Below, piece by piece: positions 45,481 to 52,820 of a stretch of DNA of 52,820 nucleotides; within the stretch, counting starts at the first letter, position 1, and each line of letters starts with the position of its first letter. Location of the stretch: positions 83,744 to 136,563 of the forward strand of contig JAHBMJ010000124.1 in NCBI GenBank assembly GCA_018398765.1, written 5' to 3'. The translations under genes were made by a program, and so were the position numbers. The notes under the pieces were generated by a model that did not search any database, had not been told where the DNA came from, and was given only the letters and a program-made list of their open reading frames with translations. Origin of the DNA: Chromera velia. Its lineage: Eukaryota > Sar > Chromeraceae.

Positions 45481-47041
45481 AGACAGAGACAGAGACAGAG
45501 ACAGCGACAACGACAGAGACAGAGACATAAGCAATTAATTCGATTGACTAGCTGACTGACCCACTGACTGACCGTAGAGCCAACAGTTGAAGGGCTCCGG
45601 GAAGTCCGCAGCCGAGAGGGTAGACCAGAACGTCAGAAGCCTGCAGGGGTTTGTTTGCGCACACAAACATGAACTCACTTACATGCGTAGGCACACGCCA
45701 CAGTTTCACCCGCAATCACACGCATTCATTCATTTGCGTACTTGCTCTTGAATCCTCCCATCCATCTACCATGAATCCATGCGTGCCTTTTAGCTACTGT
45801 TTGCTGCTCCGCAAAGAGAGAGACCCGTTCACTGAGTCGACTGAATGAGAAGGGTATCCACTGGCAGGAAGGAAAGCAGAAGCATGAATGAAGGAAGAAA
45901 GGGCCGCCTGTCGATGAAAGTGAAAGGAAGGAAGGAAAGAAACCTGACAGTCAGACAAACCTCTGGTACCCGTCTCCCTGATAGGTGATGTCAGTCACCA
46001 GGGACCCTGCGAACTGTCCTGCAACGGCGTCTGACCATAGAGTGCTGCAGGAAGGGAGGGAGTGAGAAAGGGGAGGATTTCAGTTAAGCAATTAGACTGA
46101 GAAATAATCTGAGTACATTGACCTGACATCTTATGGGTGAACACTTCATTCGTGGACAGACGCTCTTTCTTTCATTTGACTTGAAAGCTCTGAAAGGAGA
46201 GTCTGAGGGAATCAACTCAGCAATACACGTTGTCAACAGTTGAATCATCCGCAGGGAAGAAAAAGCGTCTACTTCAAGGCCATACACACACACGCATGGG
46301 TTTAAACACACACACACACACACACACACATACACACACACAGAGAGAGAGAGTGACTGACGGATCTGTATCCTGAATCATCTGCGAAGAGAGGAATCTG
46401 TAGAAGTACGCATCTCCTACGAGGCCCCTCTCAATCATCAGATCCATGAACGCTCTGTACGAAGTCTGCAAGCAACCAAACAAACAAGCCAGGGGTCAAG
46501 CAGGGAGGGAGGCTGGAGGGATGGGGTCTCAAATCGTACGACTGATGTTGTCAGACAAATACTTTAACTTGTGTTTGGAAGGCCAGGAGTAGCGGTGACT
46601 GAGAGGGGGGGACTGAACCGCATTATCGGCTCTGCACGGTACCTGTTTTTGTGGAATGGAAGCCAACCGCCTGGCTGATTGACTGACTGACATCAAGGTA
46701 TGCGTAGATGTACTTATCCGCCCTCTGATTGTTGTTCTGCTCGATTCGGGTGCGCCTGCTCGTTCGTTCGGTAGAAAGAGAAAGAGAAGGGGAGAAGAGG
46801 GCGAATGAAAAAAAGTGATGATGAAAATGAAGGAGGAAGACGGAAGGGAGGAGGAACTTCAGCAGGGAGAATGAGCAGAAGACAACGGATGGATGAAGAA
46901 AGAATGAAACCAAGGAAAGGAAAGAAGGCAAGGAAGAGAGCACACCAAAAAGAAAGGGGGAGAGACAGACCAGATGCTCAGCACACTGTTGTAGTTCGGG
47001 TCTCCCACAGCAGGCAGCTCTGGGAGGGGAGCACGGAACAG

Positions 47042-47078
<37 letters not shown>

Positions 47079-47925
47079 CAAAGTTGAAAACTAGAGAGAG
47101 GCATGCAACAGAGACAACACAGACCACTTCACGTGTCTGGAGGAGCAATAAAACATTCCCTGCCTGTGTGCACCTCGACTACGCAGCCTTCCTCCCGGGG
47201 CACCAGATCTCTCCGGGAGCCCCGACCTGTCGTCCGGTTGCTCTTGCATGCGCTGGCTAAGACGGAACAATCAAGCGGAGTCCATATGCCTCAAAAGAGA
47301 GAAGTCTGCACACCCCCATTTCGATCCTGAATATGCATGCCGTCGCACTGAGAATGAAATTCATGATGTCGTCTGCAATCAATGCGAGAAGGAAAAAACA
47401 CGACTGCAATCAATGCGAGAAGGAAAGAACACGACTGCAATCAATGCGAGAAGGAAAAAACACGACTGCAATCAATGCGAGAAGGAAAAAACACGAGTGA
47501 CTGACCTACCTCGACCTTGAGTCCGTTGTTGGTAATGCAGTCGGAGAGCGAACGTGCGAGTTCCTGCCCCAATGTATTGTCCAAATAATACATGGTCAGT
47601 CTCTTGATGCCATACAGACTGATCAGGTTGATGTCCAGGGAGCAGCCCCCGGATCCCGGCATGTTCCTGCAGGGAGGGAGGGAGGGAGGGAGATACATGC
47701 GGATATACTCATACATGCATGCTCATATGCACACATACCGGCGTTTATATTCATGCTCGTACACACACATACATGCGAAAACACCCACAGCGCACATACA
47801 CACACACACGCTCTCACATACGCTCTCACACACATGCACCTACCCGTCCAGCCACACACAGGTGTACATACATGGAGTCACACAGACACTGACACCCCAC
47901 AGAGACAGAAAGCTGCGCGCGCGTA

Positions 47926-48003
<78 letters not shown>

Positions 48004-49898
48004 GGGGTTGTCCTCTCCATCCTGCTCCCCTATCGCGTCCCCTCCTCTCTTCCCGCCACTCGAAGTACTTTTCCCCCCGCTTCCAATCTATTTGTTATTT
48101 CTTCTCTTCCATCTCCCCCCCTCCCCGTTTTTCCGCTGCCCCCCCCCATCCTTCTCCGTCTCCTTCTCCTCTGCTCGCGGAGGAAGACTGCTGCCTCCAA
48201 ACACACCCAGAGAAAAAAAAAAGTCACATCCAAAGAGGAATTTCGGCAGGGAGGTCATCACAGGGAAGGAAATTTACCGCAGTAATACCACGAGCCTGTC
48301 AGCGTATGGACACGATGCGCTGTCGGAAGCATGAGCTAGCTACCCGCCGCCTCCCCCCCTTCAGAGGCCCCCTCCTTCTCCCTCTGCCTGTCTCCCACTG
48401 TTCCCTATTTGAATAACCGACGAAGGCAAATCTGTTTGTGGAAACAAGAAAGAGCCTTTCTGCCTGTCTACCTGCCTGCCTACCTGAGGAAGAAAGAGTA
48501 GTACTCCTTCTTGGACAGCTCAGGGTCCCCCGAGAGGTCGGAGATCTGCATCGCCTCGAAGGCTGTACCCAGAGAGGCAACCGCTCGACTGATGAAGGAC
48601 CAGTGACAGCAAATCAACGCGTTCGTCGGGGTGCGGTGGGTGCTCGAGGGATTCATGTGCTCTGCATAGAGGGATACAGTCATTTGTTCATAAATTGACA
48701 CGGTCTTTGAGCACGCCTCTAGAAGACGTGATATGGTTTTCTTTCCTCATTCTGAAAAACACTGAAGGAGTGAATTTGCTTTCGCGTTCGTTCTGATCGT
48801 GTGCACAACACAAGAAGGCCTTTGCATTCTTTGTGTGCCAATTCTGCTGCCTCAGGATTTCCTATCCCCAAAGACTTTCACAATATCCGTTCACAACAAG
48901 GCAACGTGTGCCCCCTCCCTCCCTCCCTGCTTCCTTCCTTCCCTCCCTCCCTTCCTCACTCCCTGCTTCCCTCCCTCCCTCCCTCCCTCCCTCCTTGCTT
49001 CCTCACTCGCTGCTTCCCTTCCTCCCTGCTTCACTTCCTCCGTGCTTCCCCTCCTCCGTGCTTCCCTCCCTTCCTGCTTCCCTTCCTCCCTCCCTCCCTT
49101 CCTCCTTTCCTCCCTTCCTCACTCCCTGCTTCCCTCCCTCCCTCCCTCCCTTCCTCACTCCCTGCTTCCCTTCCTCCCTCCTTCACTCCCTCCGTGCTTC
49201 CCCTCCTCCGTGCTTCCCTCCCTTCCTGCTTCCCTTCCTCCCTCCCTCCCTCCGCGCCTGCCCCCCTCTCCGCTTTGACTAATCAGTACTTGCTCCTGAC
49301 GGATCATTCGTCCGCAAAGCACCCCACTATAAGGTCAGTTCAATGCTGCTATCATCCGATTTTTGCATTTAGAAACGGACTGTCCGGATAGGCTGTGGCA
49401 GCGCTACACCTTCTCGCACGGCCAGTAAATATTCCCATATCACTCTGCAAGTACCTCGCGTGCATTGTACATGTTCTGACTGACCGACTGCCCACTGCAC
49501 AGCCCTGGACTGTTCCCTGAGATCGTCTTTGAAGTCCAGAGCAACAGTGAAGTTGTTCTTCTGAGCCATCGACACGGGCAGAAGATCTGTGTAGTGTCTC
49601 TCCCAAGCCAGCTTGGCCATGTATGCGTAGATCGGGAACATCCAAAAACCCCTGAAAGAAAAGGAGAGAGAAAACAGGGTCAGAGGGCAGAAGATCAATT
49701 TTGGCCGAAAAGATAGATAAACAGAACAAGGTCAGTCAATCTTAATTGTTTGTCTCCTGTTCTTCTGCATGCCGACCATTTGAAGTCTCCGTCGTACCCG
49801 AGCTGTACCTGCTGGCTCATCGCACAAACAAAAAGAACTACAACGAGAAGAAAAATTCTGATTACCCCCAACCGGGGGGGAGGGGCTCCTCGCATCAC
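34382..49898 (-). CDS. 31-exon receptor: signal peptide, PBP1-like ectodomain, Cys-rich repeats, about nine TM
   Basis: Exons: 49898-49777, 49651-49455, 48661-48484, 47666-47510, 47041-46971, 46755-46692, 46465-46362, 46044-45961, 45640-45573, 45230-44808, 44571-44464, 44239-44066, 43784-43715, 43059-43009, 42614-42564, 42228-42114, 41804-41709, 41522-41459, 40996-40888, 40630-40499, 40238-40111, 39857-39555, 39344-38828, 38623-38531, 38202-38125, 37883-37744, 37291-37197, 36758-36516, 36257-36167, 35855-35046, 34755-34382. The total of 5,310 nt gives 1,769 residues, all phases matching. Signal peptide about 1-28. Residues about 30-530 resemble the ANF-receptor/class C GPCR ligand-binding fold (TNALICCHWSFISRAVASLG; GDRNEPARLSAYNIRRG). 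Residues 555-840 hold Eph-receptor-like (GCC2/GCC3) repeats such as CGAGFYADVEWTCQPCPAGT. Hydrophobic segments lie near 838, 875, 981, 1085, 1135, 1195, 1211, 1240 and 1270, exceeding seven. The tail (1350-1769) is polar, Pro/Ser/Asp-rich. Ligand sensing at a membrane is inferred; ligand and output are unknown. Confidence 0.88.
45281..45530. repeat. (GACAGC)n hexanucleotide array in receptor intron 9
   Basis: GA and GACA runs followed by about 20 GACAGC units and then GACAGA units, within intron 45231-45572 of the receptor gene. On the sense strand this is CTGTCG/TCTGTC, pyrimidine-rich before the acceptor of exon 10. Confidence 0.9.
47373..47496 (-). repeat. 31-bp minisatellite with four decoy acceptors in receptor intron 4
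   Basis: Four copies of a 31-bp unit start at 47373, 47404, 47435 and 47466. On the sense (minus) strand each reads TTTTTTCCTTCTCGCATTGA followed by TTGCAG, i.e. a pyrimidine tract, a branch-like ATTGAT and a TTGCAG acceptor. They begin only about 13 bp after the donor of exon 4, and the accepted 3' splice site is at 47041. Confidence 0.85.
47917..48001. repeat. (AC)n(GA)n(G)n tract in receptor intron 3
   Basis: Alternating AC, then GA, then about 30 consecutive G, within intron 47667-48483. The G-run is likely to vary or be mis-sized in assembly. Confidence 0.9.
48913..49262. repeat. (CCCT)n/(CTTC)n pyrimidine block in receptor intron 2
   Basis: About 350 bp of CCTCCCTCCCTGCTTC-type repeats on the plus strand in intron 48662-49454, with longer-period duplication (for example CTTCCTCCGTGCTTCCC twice). 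Pro/Ser/Leu frames across it are artefacts. Confidence 0.9.
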
Positions 49899-50500
49899 TC
49901 CTCCTATCCGATTACTTATTTATTCAGGAAATACGTGTATACGGCTGTGTCTTTACTCGATCTTCGTGTTGTTTTAGTGGAACGTTGCGTGAGAGGATGG
50001 TAGGGAAAAAGCGGAATGAAACTTTGAATATACTGGAAACTTCTGATACCGTCAACGTAAAACTTGATGTGGCAGTTTCCTGACTCGAAAACTGCATGTC
50101 TTGATTCTGCAAAGGAAAGGAAAGGGCATGCAGAATTAAAGGAATTAATTAAGGGTCATATAGAATTTAATTAGCTACACGTATCGCGTATGAGGAGGAC
50201 GAGAATCGGCTAGGCTATTCGGATCGTGGAGCACTTCTACGAAGTGGGCCTCGGCATGCCCCGCGGGCACTGTCCCCGCACAAAAATATTTGAAGGAGAC
50301 GGCTCTCACGGAGACGGCCGGCTTGAGTCGGGACCAGGGCTCGTTCCTTCCTTCCTTCCTTTTTGGATGGAATCGACGAGGGTTTCACGGCACGTACAGA
50401 ACAACCGAGAAAAGAGGAAGCCGTCAGTGTGCTCTCCAACTTCAGCCGCGACATATTAGTAACGCTGCATCTCGAGTTTCGCTTCATTGTGCAAAAGTAA
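49899..50500. promoter_or_regulatory. Divergent intergenic region of receptor and CxxC genes
   Basis: 600 bp between the receptor start (minus) and the plus-strand CxxC protein, so both promoters should lie here. AT-rich with GGAATTAATTAAGG near 50140. No specific element was identified. Confidence 0.35.
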
Positions 50501-51487
50501 ATGATCAAAGGAATTCAACTGCGCGGTTTGTTGGTTTCTTTTGGCGCTCGCAATCCATTCCTCTCTCGATCTCCCGGTGCTTTTCATTCTGTCAGAAGAA
50601 GCATTTCAAGATCCTCAATCTCCATGGGTGTGTTCGGAACCTTCTGCCAAATCTGCGGGCTCCCTGTCCAGCACACCTGTTACGTCTCTATTGATGGGGG
50701 TCCTGAGGGGGTGATGAGAATCTACAGGGGTGATCCACAGGACGAGGAACCTGAGGCGCCCCCCCCGGTCCCCTTCCTCCTGGAACACGCCTGGCTCTGT
50801 GAGGCGGTTGCACTCTCCCCAGACCCCACACGTCCTCCAGTCCCAGGAACCGTACAAGACGGGGACCTCAAGCCGAATAACCCAGAAGACATACCCGCAC
50901 CCCCCCCAACCGAGATACCCCCCGAGCTGGCTGCAATGCCGGGCTTCGACCCAGAGGCGTTTCACCAGTTGCAGGCGTCAATGGCAGCCTCGAGGACGCT
51001 CTTTGTGGCCACGGGGGACGCGGACGACAGCGACGACGGGCTGATTACAGTCCACTCTGCTTGCTTGGATCTGGCAACAGAGCACAGAGCGAGGCGGGGC
51101 CTTCCTCCGCCCTCAGTGGAAGACATCGAAAGAGTCTCTGCCTCAGACGCCTGGCGGCCCTTCTCCAATACTTACCACCAGCAGCTGTTTGACTTCGACA
51201 GACTCAGGTCAGACGATCTCGCGTGGGCTTTGGTGGACCCCCGCATGGTTCAGGATGGGGAGGCGGACACAAGCTCGGGATCAGATGATGCAGCAGGAGA
51301 GGGAAACGGGCCGCACAGAGCAGACGATTCGTCGGGCGCAAACACCGGCTTAGAGGGTGGGTCGGCAGGAGGCTCATCAGCTGATGTGAATGCCTCGGGT
51401 GGTACTGTGGAGGCAGCTGCGAAACGGTCCCGCTTGAGGGTTCTTGCCCTCCTTTCGGCACTTGACGCAGGAAACACTGCTGAGTAG
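50501..51487 (+). CDS. CxxC-containing acidic protein, possible organelle-targeted form
   Basis: An intronless 328-residue frame. Residues 42-61 read MGVFGTFCQICGLPVQHTCY, with Cys49, Cys52, His58 and Cys60 giving a plausible zinc-binding knuckle; WLC at 98-100 and VHSACLDLA at 184-192 (His185, Cys188) may add ligands. The middle is Pro/Asp-rich. The tail from about 252 is Gly/Ser/Asp-rich and disordered, followed by a short basic KRSRLRVLALL near the end. Residues 1-41 lack acidic residues and are rich in Arg and Ser (RNPFLSRSPGAFHSVRRSIS), like a mitochondrial transit peptide. The start could be Met1 (50501) or Met42 (50624); the second gives a compact protein beginning at the motif. No exact family is recognised. 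Confidence 0.7.
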   Translation: MIKGIQLRGLLVSFGARNPFLSRSPGAFHSVRRSISRSSISMGVFGTFCQICGLPVQHTCYVSIDGGPEGVMRIYRGDPQDEEPEAPPPVPFLLEHAWLCEAVALSPDPTRPPVPGTVQDGDLKPNNPEDIPAPPPTEIPPELAAMPGFDPEAFHQLQASMAASRTLFVATGDADDSDDGLITVHSACLDLATEHRARRGLPPPSVEDIERVSASDAWRPFSNTYHQQLFDFDRLRSDDLAWALVDPRMVQDGEADTSSGSDDAAGEGNGPHRADDSSGANTGLEGGSAGGSSADVNASGGTVEAAAKRSRLRVLALLSALDAGNTAE

Positions 51488-51559
51488 AACTAAGCATCGA
51501 TACAACGTTGATGTTGGCCGGAGCTCAGTACGAACTCGATTGACTCGAGTGACCGACTG

Positions 51560-51789
51560 ACTCTTGACCGACCGACAGAAATTGGACAGAAACAGAAAGG
51601 ACAGACAGACCGCCTTACTTAAATTCCTTACTTCGTTTCTTTCTTTTCTTCCTGTCTTTCCTTTTCTTTTTATTTTTTTGCTCTGTCTTGTTTCTGTCTG
51701 TTTGTTTGTCTGTCCGTCTGTCCGTTTGTCTTTCTTTCTTTTTGTCTGTTATGTACATGAAAAAAAGAAGGGAGAAGAAGAAACATATA

Positions 51790-51823
<34 letters not shown>

Positions 51824-51905
51824 TTTGTTCATGAAGAAAAGGAGGAAAGAAACCATATTGTCTGTCTGTCTGTCTGTCTGCCTGTCTATGTCTCTGTCAA
51901 GAAGA
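51560..51905. repeat. TCTG microsatellite with dispersed minisatellite units
   Basis: TCTG/TTTG runs enclose two copies of the unit CATGAAAAAAAGAAGGGAGA / CATGAAGAAAAGGAGGAAAG with ACATATAG or CCATATTG, the same unit that forms the array at 8530-8960. Frames across it are artefacts. Confidence 0.85.
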
Positions 51906-52820
51906 CTACACAGAACAGATGAGAATAGCTGAAGCCCTGTTGCAGACGACGCCCCTGGAACCATTGCGTCTCTACGCCTTTATACGTGCGTTCTGAGACT
52001 CCGGACTGTTGTGCCTTTTCACTCCTTCTCTTGCAGGGGCTTGGAATCCTTTGAGTATCTCCTGATCTGGGCTTGCCTGTGCAATCATTGTACTACATTG
52101 TACAGTCTGGTTTGCACAGTTACCTTTCTTTCTTTTCTTTGCACATCATGTATGCATATCGCTTTCTTTGCATCATATATGATGACAATGATGCTTGCCA
52201 GGCTTTCTTCGTCTTTCCTGGCCTTCTTTAAGTGACGAAATATCCTAAGACGCTATATATTTAAAAAGGCTGTTAACGGGCGCCTGAATGAGAAGTTAGG
52301 ACAACTAGTTGTGACCAGTTGTATGTGGGTGTATATGGGCGCCTTTAGGCACGCTTTATCACGTTTTTAGATGACACGTCTACCTCGAGTAGTCTTATAA
52401 AGCTACTAAAAGCTACTTAAAGCAGTCCGCGTGTGATCCTAGGTGTGATCGCGTGTGCATCGACCCGGCGTATACATCCTAAATTCAGTCGATCATAAAT
52501 TTAATACAAACATAAATTAAGCTAGAAATTCAGTTTTGAAAATTAATCTATATAATTAACTTACTTCAGATAAAAATATATAATTGTAAAAGGAACAAAA
52601 CACAATGCTAGGGATCAACGCTAAAAACATTTTGTTCGACGCCCGTCCTCTGGATTTAACAGTTAAATTAATTTTTTCAGGTTGTTCAGCATCATTGTGG
52701 TATGAATGTTGACTCATTAAATGAATTGCTGATCGAAATGTTCCTACAGGGGAAGCGCTTCGCAAGCCTGGTCTACCAATGAGGGCTGCAGGAGGGGGAA
52801 AACACAATGAGAGAGAGGGG
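51906..52820. other. 3' end of window, no firm gene
   Basis: Pyrimidine-rich to about 52220, then AT-rich. On the minus strand at about 52786, CTCCTGCAG looks like an acceptor, followed by a frame reading ALIGRPGLRSASPVGTFRSA. It could be the edge of a minus-strand exon, but no partner is visible. Confidence 0.3.

Noticed and set aside
47130..47270. Possible extra receptor exon between exons 4 and 5
   Set aside because: The stretch is GC-rich and open, but exon 4 (phase 0) joins exon 5 directly in frame and no good GT/AG pair brackets it.
48799..49391. Pro/Ser/Leu-rich ORFs in three plus frames
   Set aside because: They arise from a CCCT/CTTC repeat in intron 2 of the receptor gene.

Overview
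This is a nuclear window from an intron-rich protist. The best fit is a photosynthetic alveolate of the chromerid type (Chromera-like). That is an inference from gene architecture: many short exons, a PSTAIRE cyclin-dependent kinase, a multi-exon leucine-rich-repeat protein, a very large receptor with a periplasmic-binding-protein-like ectodomain and Eph-receptor-like cysteine repeats, heavy microsatellite load and nested transposons. No bacterial operons, rRNA, tRNA or CRISPR were seen.

Layout. 1-3180: unassigned sequence plus AT-rich foldback elements (about 1030-2500), one split by a 245-bp terminal-inverted-repeat element. 3184-6206: a minus-strand spliced gene that I do not recognise, with its 5' end missing. 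6220-9500: a 55-bp tandem repeat and then a huge TCTG-type microsatellite/minisatellite. 9740-13540: a transposon graveyard containing a 2.6-kb element with perfect 8-bp target duplications. 13540-17470: mostly simple sequence. 17473-19002: two-exon CDK (minus). 19683-20435: secreted two-module cysteine protein (plus), divergent from the CDK. 21433-25166: seven-exon LRR gene (minus). 25895-29408: a hAT-like element carrying a nested Gag-only LTR retrotransposon and a coding fragment, inserted in a tandem repeat of roughly 0.46-0.5 kb. 30590-31438: putative N-myristoylated protein (plus). 34382-49898: a 31-exon, 1,769-residue receptor-like membrane protein (minus). 50501-51487: CxxC protein (plus), divergent from the receptor. 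51490-52820: microsatellite and AT-rich sequence.

Exon models for the CDK, LRR, receptor and unknown minus-strand genes were built by hand from GT/AG boundaries. In every case the exon lengths sum to a multiple of three and the phases agree at each junction; this is the main support for them. The receptor uses an unusual 5' splice-site style: 18 of 30 introns begin GTC, 13 of them GTCAGT. Several donors run straight into GTCA or GTCT microsatellites.

Functionally the window is a mix of cell-cycle control (CDK), probable signalling or surface proteins (receptor, LRR, secreted protein, myristoyl protein) and mobile DNA. There is no evidence that the genes form one pathway. The most novel items are the receptor architecture, the nested CTAGG-ended transposons with coding fragments, and the splice-site/microsatellite relationship.
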